Source of the DNA: DASPLX01 sp035627375 | GTDB lineage: Bacteria > Pseudomonadota > Gammaproteobacteria > Burkholderiales > Burkholderiaceae_D | NCBI GenBank assembly: GCA_035627375.1 | Contig: DASPLX010000017.1 | Location: 68,808 to 132,807, forward strand | DNA: 64,000 nt | Direction: 5' to 3' | Shown: one piece after another, positions 34,553 to 43,203 of the stretch | How positions within the stretch are numbered: the stretch's first letter is position 1 | How the letters are laid out: each line of letters opens with the position of its first letter | Translations under genes and position numbers: made by a program | Notes under the pieces: model-generated | The model's database searches: none | What the model saw: the letters and a program-made list of their open reading frames with translations, nothing else | Told to the model about the DNA's origin: nothing

Positions 34553-36049
34553 CTATGCCGCCAAATGCCGCGCCTGACGCTGCAGCCCGCCATCGTTCCT
34601 GGCCGCCCGCGCGCCATCGATATGCAGGCGGTGGGCGCGGCCGGCGTGGTCGCCGGAGAGCGTCGTTTCGACCTGCGCGGCGTCGAAACCGCGGCTCACC
34701 AGCCATTCGGATACGAGCTTGGCGAGACGATCGAGCGCGATGCGGTGCGTGGCGTCGGTCTTGGCATAGATCCAGTCCGCCAGCGCCATGAAGTTCGCGA
34801 AGGGCGCCGCGCCGAGGATCAGCGGCAGCGTGTGCGCGAACCGGCCGGAATTCGCGATCATGTCCCAGTAGCGCGCGAAGCGGACCAGCCGCTGCATGGT
34901 CGCGAAGTCCACGCGGTCGGTCGCGAGGATGGTGTAGGGCGGATGCGGATCGAACACCAGCTTGTAGGGCTCGGTATGGCGGATGATCGGCGTGCCGCGC
35001 AGGCGCTTGAGAATGCCGAACTGGATCTCGTGCGGCCCGAGCGCCACCAGCTTGTCGAAGCCGCGCGCGAAACTGTCGAGATCCTCGCCCGGCAGCCCGG
35101 CGATCAGGTCGACATGCAGATGCGCCTGCGATTGGGTGCATAGCCAGCGGATGTTGTCGGCGGCCTTCTCGTTGTTCTGCTTGCGGCTGATGAGCGCCTG
35201 CACCTCCGGATTGAACGTCTGGATGCCGATCTCGAACTGCAGCGTCCCCGGCGGGAACTTGGCGATCGCCTCCTTCAAGGCATCGGGCAGGTGATCGGGC
35301 ACGACTTCGAAATGCGCATAGACCGGATCGTCCGGACGGGCGGCGAGCTTGTCGAGGAAGAATTGCATGATCCTCAGGCTCGACTTGATGTTGAGATTGA
35401 AGGTGCGGTCGACGAACTTGAACAGGCGGGCGCCGCGCGCATGCAGCTTTTCGAGCTCGCCGAGGAACAGATCGAGATCGAAGGGCCACGCCGTCTTGTC
35501 GAGCGAGGACAGGCAGAATTCGCATTTGAACGGACAGCCGCGCGATGCTTCGACATACAGCGTGCGATGCGCGATATCCTCGTCGGTATACAGGCCGTAG
35601 GGCAAACCAATCTCCGCCATCGGCGGCTGCACGCCGGCATGGATCTTCATCAACGGTTGGGGACCGCGCAGGATCTGCCGGCACAGATGAGGGAAGGTGA
35701 CGTCGCCCCAGCCGGTCACGACGTAATCCGCCAGTTGCACGATCTGCTGTTCGCCGCACTCGTACGACACTTCCGGGCCGCCGAGCACGATGACCACCTC
35801 CGGCGCGACACGCTTGAGCATCGCCACCAGCTTCGCGGTTTCCTCGACGTTCCAGATGTAGACGCCGAAACCGATGATGCGCGGCCGGTGGGCGAGCAGC
35901 TTTTCGACCAGGTCGGCCGTCCTCGAGCCGATGACGAACTCGACCAGCCGCGTCTCGCCTTGCAGTTCGCCCATGTTGGCAAGCAGATAACGCAACCCGA
36001 GCGAGGCATGGGCATAGCGGGCGTTGAGCGTGGAGAGCAGGATGGTCAT
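34553..36049 (-). CDS. B12-binding radical SAM protein (DUF4080 type)
   Basis: A 498-aa enzyme. Residues 1-125 are a cobalamin-binding Rossmann-type domain (LLANMGELQGETRLVEFV ... VVIVLGGPEVSYECGE). The radical SAM core has C172, C176 and C179 (SRGCPFKCEFC). A DUF4080-like C-terminal region follows. Reaction not known. The annotation is clear at domain level, but the substrate is not. Confidence 0.9.
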   Translation of the reverse strand: MTILLSTLNARYAHASLGLRYLLANMGELQGETRLVEFVIGSRTADLVEKLLAHRPRIIGFGVYIWNVEETAKLVAMLKRVAPEVVIVLGGPEVSYECGEQQIVQLADYVVTGWGDVTFPHLCRQILRGPQPLMKIHAGVQPPMAEIGLPYGLYTDEDIAHRTLYVEASRGCPFKCEFCLSSLDKTAWPFDLDLFLGELEKLHARGARLFKFVDRTFNLNIKSSLRIMQFFLDKLAARPDDPVYAHFEVVPDHLPDALKEAIAKFPPGTLQFEIGIQTFNPEVQALISRKQNNEKAADNIRWLCTQSQAHLHVDLIAGLPGEDLDSFARGFDKLVALGPHEIQFGILKRLRGTPIIRHTEPYKLVFDPHPPYTILATDRVDFATMQRLVRFARYWDMIANSGRFAHTLPLILGAAPFANFMALADWIYAKTDATHRIALDRLAKLVSEWLVSRGFDAAQVETTLSGDHAGRAHRLHIDGARAARNDGGLQRQARHLAA

Positions 36050-36182
36050 GGCGGGAGAAACCTGGGGGAAACCGGTATTTTACGACGGCGTCCGGGTGCC
36101 GCATCGACGATGCGGCCGGTCAAATGCCCGCGCGAGACGGACGGCGACAATATCCCCTGGCTCGTCCGCTGAGGAGATAAGC

Positions 36183-36797
36183 ATGAAACTGTATTTCACA
36201 CCCGGCGCCTGTTCGCTATCGCCGCATATCGTCTTGCGCGAGGGCGGATTCCGGTTCGATATCGAGCGCGTCGATCTCAAGACGAAGAAGACGGCAACCG
36301 GCGCCGACTATCTTGCCGTCAATCCGAAGGGCTATGTTCCGGCGCTGGAACTCGACGGCGGCGGCATCCTGACCGAAGGACCGGCTATCGTGCAATACCT
36401 GGCCGACCAAGTGCCCGACAAGAAGCTCGCGCCGCCGGCCGGCACCATGGAGCGGTATCGCCTGATGGAATGGCTCAATTTCATTTCGGCGGAACTGCAC
36501 AAGGCCTATTCCCCGTTTTTCCGGCCCGACACGCCGGAGGCGGCCAAGGAGGCGGCGCGCCAGACGCTGACGCGGCGCATCGGCTACCTGTCCCAGCATC
36601 TGGAGAAGTCGGCCTGCCTGATGGGGGAAGACTTCACGGTGGCGGATGCCTACCTGTTCACGATCTTGAGCTGGCACCCGATCGCGAACATCGATCTGGC
36701 GGCCTGGCCGGCGGTTCGCGCCTATGTCGATCGCATCGGCGCACGCCCCGCCGTCCGCGAGGCGCTGGATGCCGAGGAAAAGACAAAGAGCCGCTGA
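36183..36797 (+). CDS. glutathione S-transferase, beta-class, second copy
   Basis: A 204-aa GST, paralogue of 16254-16874. MKLYFTPGACSLSPHIVLRE holds the Cys10 of beta-class enzymes, and NPKGYVPALEL, TEGPAIVQYLADQ are the other N-domain motifs. Start ATG 36183 has GGAG upstream. It is likely transcribed with the phosphoesterase gene 42 bp downstream. Confidence 0.92.
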   Translation: MKLYFTPGACSLSPHIVLREGGFRFDIERVDLKTKKTATGADYLAVNPKGYVPALELDGGGILTEGPAIVQYLADQVPDKKLAPPAGTMERYRLMEWLNFISAELHKAYSPFFRPDTPEAAKEAARQTLTRRIGYLSQHLEKSACLMGEDFTVADAYLFTILSWHPIANIDLAAWPAVRAYVDRIGARPAVREALDAEEKTKSR

Positions 36798-36839
36798 TCG
36801 GGGTAGGATGCCGCCGGAGCCATCCATCAGGGGCGACGC

Positions 36840-37307
36840 ATGGCGGCATTACGAATCGGCTTGATTTCCGACACGCACGGCTTGTTGCGCCCGCAGGCGA
36901 TGGAAGCGCTGGCGGGCGTCGCGCATATCGTTCATGCCGGCGACATCGGCGATGCCGGCGTGATCGCGCAGTTGCAAGGCATCGCGCCGCTATCCGCGAT
37001 TCGCGGCAACAACGATGCCGGCGCATGGGCCGCCGATATTCCGGAGACCTTGCGCCTGGAAATCGGCGGCGTGACGCTCTACGTGCTGCACGACGTCAAG
37101 CAACTCGATCTCGATCCGGAAGCGCAAGGCATCGACGTGGTGGTGGCGGGCCATTCGCACAAGCCGTGCATCGAGCGGCGCGGCGGCACGCTGTTCGTCA
37201 ATCCCGGCAGCGCCGGGCCGCGCCGGTTCAAGTTGCCGGTGTCGCTGGGATTTCTCGAGATCGGCGACGGCGAAGTCGTCGCCACGCTGCGAACGCTCAC
37301 GGTCTAG
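36840..37307 (+). CDS. YfcE/MJ0936-type metallophosphoesterase
   Basis: A 155-aa calcineurin-fold phosphoesterase. Metal motifs in order: GLISDTHG (DxH), HAGDIGD (GDxxD), RGNND (GNxD) and VVAGHSHKP (GHxH). The family hydrolyses simple phosphodiesters such as bis-pNPP; natural substrate uncertain. It ends at the dispersed repeat B. Confidence 0.92.
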   Translation: MAALRIGLISDTHGLLRPQAMEALAGVAHIVHAGDIGDAGVIAQLQGIAPLSAIRGNNDAGAWAADIPETLRLEIGGVTLYVLHDVKQLDLDPEAQGIDVVVAGHSHKPCIERRGGTLFVNPGSAGPRRFKLPVSLGFLEIGDGEVVATLRTLTV

Positions 37308-37308
37308 T

Positions 37309-37379
37309 GGTTCGACAGGTCCCGATTGCGGCTGATGCCGTGGCGATCGCCGGCGAGTGCAAGGCGCGCACCACAGCGA
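37309..37379. repeat. dispersed intergenic repeat, copy B, with adjoining hairpin
   Basis: About 80% match to 18516-18587 over 71 bp; see that entry. The right part extends into GCGATAG (37376-37382) and CTATCGC (37388-37394), a 7-bp hairpin absent from copy A. Noncoding region 37308-37458 otherwise holds nothing else recognised. Confidence 0.65.
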
Positions 37380-37458
37380 TAGTGTTTCTATCGCGCGGAT
37401 GGGCAACGCGGTCACCGTCTGCGAACGCCCGGCAGAAGCTTCGGGGCGTATCGCACCA

Positions 37459-39123
37459 CTAATCAGCCACGGCCGTCCGGCCGCCGGTGGCATCGGGCGC
37501 GCCGACGATCGACAGCGCCACCGCTTCGGCCAACTTGATGCCGTCGACCGCCGCCGACAGGATGCCGCCGGCATAGCCGGCGCCCTCGCCGCCCGGGAAC
37601 AAGCCCCTGGTGTTGAGACTCTGGAAATTGTCCTGGCGCTTGATGCGTACCGGCGACGAGGTGCGCGTCTCGACGCCGGTCAGCACCGCATCGCGCATCG
37701 CATAGCCGCGGATCTGCTTGTCGAATTCCGGCAAGGCTTCGCGGATCGCCTCGATCGCGTAATCCGGCAGCGAAGGCGCGAGATCGGTCAGGTGCACCCC
37801 CGGCTTGTAGGACGGCAGGATCGCGCCGAACGCGGTCGATGGCTTGCCGGCCAGGAAATCGCCGACCAGCTGGCCCGGCGCGTCGTAATTGCCGCCGCCG
37901 AGGACATAGGCGCGCGCTTCGAGTTCGCGCTGGAAATCGATGCCGGCCAGCGGGTGCCGGTCGCCGCCGAAATCCTTCGGTTCGATGCCGACCACGATGC
38001 CGCTGTTGGCGTTGCGCTCGTTGCGCGAATACTGGCTCATGCCGTTGGTGACGACGCGGCCCGGCTCGGAGGTCGCCGCCACCACGGTGCCGCCGGGACA
38101 CATGCAAAAGCTGTAGACGGCGCGGCCGTTCTTGCAATGATGGACCAATTTGTAATCGGCGGCGCCGAGCGCCGGATGGCCGGCGAATTTGCCGAAACGC
38201 GCGCGGTCGATCAGCGACTGCGGATGCTCGGCGCGGAAACCGATCGAGAACGGCTTGGCTTCGACATACACGCCGCGCTCGTACAGCATCTGGAACGTGT
38301 CGCGGGCGCTGTGGCCGACCGCCAGCACCACATGATCGGTCGCTATATGTTCGATCTGCCCGCCGCTCTCCAGCACGACGCCGCGCACCTGCCGCTCGCC
38401 GCCGCGCTCCTCGATCTCGAGATCGACCACCTTGCTCTGGAAACGGAATTCGCCGCCGAGCGATTCGATCGTCTCGCGCATCGCCTCCACCATCTTCACC
38501 AGGCGGAAGGTGCCGATATGCGGCTTGCTGACGTACAGGATCTCCTCCGGCGCATGGGCTTGCACGAATTCGGTCAGCACCTTGCGGCCATAGAACTTGG
38601 GGTCCTTGATGCCGCTATGCAGCTTGCCGTCCGAGAACGTGCCGGCGCCGCCCTCGCCGAACTGGACGTTCGACTCGGGATTCAATTCGCGCTTGCGCCA
38701 CAGCCCCCAGGTATCCTTCGTGCGTTCGCGCACCACCTTGCCGCGCTCGAGAATGATCGGCCGGAAACCCATTTGCGCCAGGATCAGCGCCGCGAAGATG
38801 CCGCAGGGGCCGAACCCGATCACGACCGGACGCCGCGCCAGGTCGGCCGGCGCCCGCGCCACGAACTTGTAGCGCATGTCCGGCGCCGGCCCGACGCCGC
38901 GCCGGCCCTGCAGGCGTTTCAACACGGCCGCCTCGTCGCGGACTTCGCTATCGATCGTGTAGACGAAATGGATATTCGACTTCTTGCGCGCATCGTAACC
39001 GCGCCGGAATACCGTGAAGCCGAGCAGATCTTCCGGCGCGATGGCGAGCCGCTCGAGAACGGCGGCTTTCAGGTCCTCTTCCGGATGGTCGAGCGGGAGC
39101 GTGATATCGGTCAGTCGCAGCAT
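37459..39123 (-). CDS. NAD(P)/FAD-dependent oxidoreductase (FAD dehydrogenase-like)
   Basis: A 554-aa flavoprotein. The dinucleotide-binding motif is GFGPCGIFAALILAQMG at about residues 103-119, with LERGK after the second strand. GGAGTFSDGKLHSGIKD and CMCPGGTVVAATSEPG follow; FPGGEGAGYAGGILSAAVDGIKLA is the C-terminal FAD contact. It belongs to a group of HI0933-like or uncharacterised FAD dehydrogenases common in proteobacteria. Reaction unknown. An N-terminal 90-residue region precedes the FAD domain. ATG start at 39123. Confidence 0.88.
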   Translation of the reverse strand: MLRLTDITLPLDHPEEDLKAAVLERLAIAPEDLLGFTVFRRGYDARKKSNIHFVYTIDSEVRDEAAVLKRLQGRRGVGPAPDMRYKFVARAPADLARRPVVIGFGPCGIFAALILAQMGFRPIILERGKVVRERTKDTWGLWRKRELNPESNVQFGEGGAGTFSDGKLHSGIKDPKFYGRKVLTEFVQAHAPEEILYVSKPHIGTFRLVKMVEAMRETIESLGGEFRFQSKVVDLEIEERGGERQVRGVVLESGGQIEHIATDHVVLAVGHSARDTFQMLYERGVYVEAKPFSIGFRAEHPQSLIDRARFGKFAGHPALGAADYKLVHHCKNGRAVYSFCMCPGGTVVAATSEPGRVVTNGMSQYSRNERNANSGIVVGIEPKDFGGDRHPLAGIDFQRELEARAYVLGGGNYDAPGQLVGDFLAGKPSTAFGAILPSYKPGVHLTDLAPSLPDYAIEAIREALPEFDKQIRGYAMRDAVLTGVETRTSSPVRIKRQDNFQSLNTRGLFPGGEGAGYAGGILSAAVDGIKLAEAVALSIVGAPDATGGRTAVAD

Positions 39124-39489
39124 GGGGAATCAGGAAGGATGGACGGGCGCGCGGCGCCCGAGTAATGCAATCAGGGCGCCATTTTACTCGACCGCGGCCA
39201 GGCAGAGCCGCTTCCGCCGCCTGCCACCGGCCGTCCACCGCCGCACCATGAGGGATTTAACAACAAACAACATTCAACGCAATATATCGGGCCTCCACTG
39301 TCCCCCTTCGTTCCGAAAAGAGTACGATATGCCTGATATTGCATGTCAGAAAGATTGAGTGTTGGCGCGGCTCCGGACGCCTATCCGCCGGTTTCGCGCC
39401 GCCTCGTCTTTTCAGCGCCGCGCCCATGCCGGCGGCGGCAACCGGACAGATCGGAACAAGACGGACAAGGGGGAGGCCGCGGGACGGCT
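39124..39489. other. 366-bp leader region upstream of the PAS-GGDEF gene
   Basis: Holds an AT-richer stretch around 39255-39290 that may contain the diguanylate cyclase promoter. An in-frame ATG at 39343 would add 49 Arg/Pro-rich residues to the protein and is not preferred. No other gene or motif recognised. Confidence 0.4.
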
Positions 39490-41301
39490 ATGAGCACAGC
39501 ACATCACATCCGCTACGGTAGTGAAGCCGAACTGCGCCATATGCTGCTGGAGTATCAGGCGATCCTCGACAATGCCTCCGTCGGCATCGTCTTCACCCGC
39601 AACCGCACGTTCCTGCATTGCAGCGCGCGCTTTTCGGAGATGTTCGGCTGGCCGGTCGACGAATTGATCGGGCAACCGACCCATATCGTCTATCCCTCGA
39701 TGGAAGCCTACGACGAGCTCGGGCGCAGCGCGATCCCGGTACTCTCCGCCGGCAAGCGGCTCGATATCGAAGTGCAGATGAAACGGCGCGACGGCAGCGT
39801 CTTCTGGTGCCGCATGCTGGCCAAGGCGATCGACCCCAACGATCACGGCAAGGGCACGATCTTCATCACCGAAGACATCAGCGAGCGCAAGGCGGCCGAC
39901 GAAGCGCGCCGCCAGTTGCTGCTGGAATACCAGGCGATCCTGGACAACGCCTCGCTCGGCATCACGTTCACCCGCAACCGCACGTTCCTGCACTGCAACG
40001 AGCGGTTCTCCGAAATGTTCGGCTGGTCCGCCAACGAACTCGTCGGCCAATCGACCACCATTCTCTATCCGTCGCGCGAGGCGTTCGAGGAATTGAGCCG
40101 CATCGCGACGCCGACGCTGTCCGCCGGCCGCCGGCTCGACGTCGAAGTGCTCATGAAGAAACGCGACGGCACCTTGTTCTGGTGCCGCATGCTGGCCAAT
40201 GCCATCGATCCGAACGACCACGGCAAGGGTTCGATCTTCATCACCGAGGACATCAGCGAGCGCAAGCAGGCCGACGAGGCGCGCCGCCAGCTGCTGCTCG
40301 AATACCAGGCGATCCTCGACAACGCCACGCTCGGCATCACGTTCACGCGCAAGCGGATTTTCCTGCATTGCAATGCCCGCTTTTCCGAGATGTTCGGCTG
40401 GGGCAGCAATGAATTGGTCGGACAATCCGCCGCCATCGTCTATCCGTCGCCCGAAGCCTTCAGTGAATTGAGCAGCAAGGTCAGTCAGGCGCTTGCCGAC
40501 GGCGCCCGTTTCGAGACCGAATTGCAGATGAAGCGACGCGACGGCAGCCTGTTCTGGTGCCGCATGCTGGCGCGCGCGATCGATCCCAATGACAGCAGCA
40601 AGGGCTCGATCTTCATCACGGAAGACATCACCGAGCGCCGCGCCGTGCAGGATGCGCTGATCCGGGCGCGCGACGAACTCGAACTGCGGGTGCAGGAACG
40701 CACCGCCGAACTGGCTGAAGCGAACATGCGCTTGCAGCAGGAAATCCAGGAACGGCGCGTCATCGAAGAGCAGGTACGCCATCTCGCCAACCACGATGCC
40801 TTGACCGATCTTCCGAACCGGCGCCTGCTCGAAGACCGCCTGGCCCAGGCGCTGGCCGGGGCCAAGCGCAACGGCGGCCAGGTCGCGGTGCTGTTCATCG
40901 ATCTCGATTACTTCAAGCCGATCAACGACAGCCATGGCCACCGCATCGGCGACTTGATGCTGCAGGCGATCGCCAAGCGCCTGCGCGGACTGCTGCGCGA
41001 AGTGGACACCGTCGCCCGTGTGGGGGGCGACGAATTCATCGTCGTCCTTCCCGATATCCATTCGCCCGAAGCCGCGGGCGAAACCGCGCAACGCATTCTC
41101 GACGCGATGATCTATCCCTATACGATCGAAGGCAATCAGCTCAGCGTCACGCCGAGCATGGGAATCAGCCTTTATCCGGGCGACGGCACCGAAGTCACCG
41201 CCCTGCTCGACCGCGCCGACGAGGCCATGTATCACGCCAAGCAGGCGGGCCGCCAGAACTTCCAGTACTACTGCAAGATTCCGCAAACGACGGCGGACTG
41301 A
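39490..41301 (+). CDS. diguanylate cyclase with three tandem PAS domains
   Basis: A 603-aa sensor enzyme that makes c-di-GMP. Three PAS-PAC units occupy residues 18-142, 143-267 and 268-392, each starting LLEYQAILDNA and ending ITEDISERK (ITERR in the third). A coiled coil (about 393-436) links to the GGDEF domain. Catalytic GGDEF 512-516 is intact; the inhibitory site RxxD is at 503-506 (REVD), so product feedback is expected. No TM helix: cytoplasmic. The start at 39490 (MSTAHHIRYG) puts the first PAS at the beginning. The ligand of the PAS units is unknown. Confidence 0.92.
   Translation: MSTAHHIRYGSEAELRHMLLEYQAILDNASVGIVFTRNRTFLHCSARFSEMFGWPVDELIGQPTHIVYPSMEAYDELGRSAIPVLSAGKRLDIEVQMKRRDGSVFWCRMLAKAIDPNDHGKGTIFITEDISERKAADEARRQLLLEYQAILDNASLGITFTRNRTFLHCNERFSEMFGWSANELVGQSTTILYPSREAFEELSRIATPTLSAGRRLDVEVLMKKRDGTLFWCRMLANAIDPNDHGKGSIFITEDISERKQADEARRQLLLEYQAILDNATLGITFTRKRIFLHCNARFSEMFGWGSNELVGQSAAIVYPSPEAFSELSSKVSQALADGARFETELQMKRRDGSLFWCRMLARAIDPNDSSKGSIFITEDITERRAVQDALIRARDELELRVQERTAELAEANMRLQQEIQERRVIEEQVRHLANHDALTDLPNRRLLEDRLAQALAGAKRNGGQVAVLFIDLDYFKPINDSHGHRIGDLMLQAIAKRLRGLLREVDTVARVGGDEFIVVLPDIHSPEAAGETAQRILDAMIYPYTIEGNQLSVTPSMGISLYPGDGTEVTALLDRADEAMYHAKQAGRQNFQYYCKIPQTTAD
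39541..40665 (+). repeat. three tandem 375-bp units encoding duplicated PAS domains
   Basis: Units start at 39541, 39916 and 40291, each exactly 375 bp (125 codons). They are highly similar at nucleotide level (e.g. CAGGCGATCCT at each start), showing a recent duplication. Nothing outside the gene shows it. Confidence 0.9.
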
Positions 41302-41361
41302 TGCTTACCGCCGCACCAGCCCGCGTCATTCTTACCGCGGCCTGCAATGACTCGATCTTCG

Positions 41362-41826
41362 CTAGCGATTCAGGTTGCGGCTGACCTGCAACTGGTCGCG
41401 CAAGGCCTTCACCTGATCGTGATTGCGCAATACGCCCTGGTATTGGCGCTCCACCACGTTGCGCACTTCCGCAGGCAATACCTTTTCCAACGCATTGCGA
41501 TAGCTCTTGACCGCGATATCCTCGCCGCGCTCGCATTCGGCGAGGATCGCATGGTCGTCGTGCCCCGTGACGGCCGACTTGATGTCGATCCAGCGCCGAT
41601 GCAAGGCGCCGCTCAGGCTGCTGCCGGTCTCGGGATCGCCGCCGTAGGAAATCACCAGACCTTGCAGTTCCCCGGCCGCCGCCGCGCAGGTCTGCGCGCG
41701 GCTTTCGAGGAAGGACTTGGTCTGCGTGTCGCGGATTTCCGCGGCACATGAACGGAAGCCGGCTTCGCCGTCCTTGCAGGTTTCGATCAGATCGTTCAAC
41801 GTGGAGATGATGTCGTCTTTATCCAT
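41362..41826 (-). CDS. DUF2383 family four-helix-bundle protein
   Basis: A 154-aa all-helical ferritin-like protein: ISTLNDLIETCKDGEAGFRSCAAEI, with EERGED-like carboxylate/helix patterns (ILAECERGEDIAVKSYRNALEK). The PA2169/DUF2383 group is often in stress operons; function not established. ATG at 41826. It lies 51 bp downstream of the DUF4142 gene on the same strand, so they may be co-transcribed. Confidence 0.85.
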   Translation of the reverse strand: MDKDDIISTLNDLIETCKDGEAGFRSCAAEIRDTQTKSFLESRAQTCAAAAGELQGLVISYGGDPETGSSLSGALHRRWIDIKSAVTGHDDHAILAECERGEDIAVKSYRNALEKVLPAEVRNVVERQYQGVLRNHDQVKALRDQLQVSRNLNR

Positions 41827-41877
41827 GGCGTCGCCATTGTTCCCAAAAGAGGTTGGAAGACTCGCGCTTCGGGTGCG

Positions 41878-42873
41878 TCATTTCTCGCCGCCGCTCGAAC
41901 CGGTCGACGTGGCCTTGCCGCTTCGCAGCTCCCTTGCCATTTGCAGATGGTGATTGATATGCGACTCCATGTTGGTCGCCAGCTGCTTGAGATCGGCATC
42001 CTGGGCCCGCGACTTGGCGCGCGTCACCAGCTTGCGCGCTTGCGAATGATCGCTGACGCCGGATTTCGCCAAGTATTCGCGATCGAACGCATCGCCCGAC
42101 ATCGCTTCGAGTTTCTTGATCATGCTCTTGTGCTTGGCATTCGGCTCGGTCGGCAGTTGGACGTTCTTCTGTTGCGCCAATTGCTGCAGCTGATCGAGGG
42201 CCTGGGTATGGTCGTCGATCATCTGCCGCGCGAAGTTCAGCACTTCGTCGTTCTTCGACTTGCTTTGCGCGACCTTCGCCGCTTCGATTTCGGAGATGTT
42301 GGCATAAGCCAGCTCGCGCATCAGGTTGCGATCGGAGGCGCTGACGCTGGGCTTGCCCGCCGGAACATAGGCACCGCCGCCGGTCGCCGTCGTGTCGGTG
42401 GCGGCGCCCGGGCTGGTCGGCGTGCTGCCGGTGGTGCCCGTGGCGCCGCTGGATGTGGTCGCCGACGCATCCGGCGTGGTAGTGCCGGTAGTGCCCGTGG
42501 TGCCGGTCGCTCCGGTCCCGGTCGTTCCGGAGGTTCCCGAAGTTCCCGCCGTCCCGCTCGTTCCGGAACTGCCGCTCGTGTCGGCGGTACCGCTGGCCCC
42601 GGTGCCGGTCGTGCCGGCCGTACTACCCGAACTGCCCGCTACGCCGCTCGGCGTGCTGCTCGTGCTGCCGCTGGTTCCGCTCGACGTCCCGGTGCTGCCC
42701 GACATGGCGCCGGTCTGCCCCTGGCTTTGGCCGCTCAACGAGGGATCACTTGAGCTGGTGCCTGACGAGGACGTGCTTTGTCCGAATACAGGTGCGGCAG
42801 ACAACAGCAACGCCATGCCTGCCGTGCCGAATGCCAGAGAGAGAGGGCGAAGTTTGCTGGTGCGATGTGACAT
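41878..42873 (-). CDS. DUF4142 exported protein with long Ser/Thr/Gly linker
   Basis: 331 aa. Signal peptide to about residue 31 (SAAPVFGQ). Residues 32-170 are low complexity Ser/Thr/Gly/Ala repeats. The DUF4142 four-helix bundle is at about 178-315 (RNLMRELAYANISEIEAAKVAQSKSKNDEVLNFARQMIDDHTQAL, DREYLAKSGVSDHSQA, HLQMARELRSGK). AAGGAG precedes the ATG. Function unknown; members are often stress-linked and ferritin-like. Confidence 0.85.
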   Translation of the reverse strand: MSHRTSKLRPLSLAFGTAGMALLLSAAPVFGQSTSSSGTSSSDPSLSGQSQGQTGAMSGSTGTSSGTSGSTSSTPSGVAGSSGSTAGTTGTGASGTADTSGSSGTSGTAGTSGTSGTTGTGATGTTGTTGTTTPDASATTSSGATGTTGSTPTSPGAATDTTATGGGAYVPAGKPSVSASDRNLMRELAYANISEIEAAKVAQSKSKNDEVLNFARQMIDDHTQALDQLQQLAQQKNVQLPTEPNAKHKSMIKKLEAMSGDAFDREYLAKSGVSDHSQARKLVTRAKSRAQDADLKQLATNMESHINHHLQMARELRSGKATSTGSSGGEK

Positions 42874-43203
42874 GCGATTCTCCTTGTTCGGTACGGAAAT
42901 GCCATGAGAAAACTGGCGGTGAAGTACCGGAGTAGGGAGGCAAATCGTATGCCTGCGGCGGAAAACGACGGTCTGCTCGCATCCAAAGGGACGAACGGCG
43001 GAAAAACCTACAGCAGCCGGAAAAATTTACAGGCGCATCCCTCAAAAAAAATGCCATCCGTCACGCTGGCGCACCAGCCACGCATGCGGCTGAACGACCG
43101 CATACCGACCGAGCGTCGCGTTCCGGACGGCAAATGCCCATTCGGAAAGATCGCTTATTTCATACGCGCAGCGCCATCCATGCGAGACGGCGCGCGGCGG
43201 TAA
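42874..43203. other. 330-bp intergenic region upstream of the DUF4142 gene
   Basis: Between spoVR 3' end and the DUF4142 start. On the plus strand a 15-bp direct repeat is present: CGGAAAAACCTACAG (42999-43013) and CGGAAAAATTTACAG (43018-43032), period 19 bp, 13 of 15 matching. Seen from the minus strand, the gene's own, it reads CTGTA..TTTTTCCG twice and could be an alternative-sigma or activator site. No gene recognised. Confidence 0.4.

Noticed and set aside
32955..36104. 1049-codon frame joining the unknown membrane protein and the radical SAM gene
   Set aside because: The upstream two thirds is an alternate frame of the radical SAM protein, which has its own Cys motifs. The membrane protein starts at 34424 or 34439.
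39343..39489. Upstream ATG extending the diguanylate cyclase by 49 residues
   Set aside because: The added stretch is Arg/Pro-rich and not PAS-like; the ATG at 39490 begins next to the first PAS unit.
42392..42760. CRISPR-like or tandem DNA repeats
   Set aside because: This is codon-level low complexity (Ser/Thr/Gly linker) of the DUF4142 protein, not a regular spacer array.
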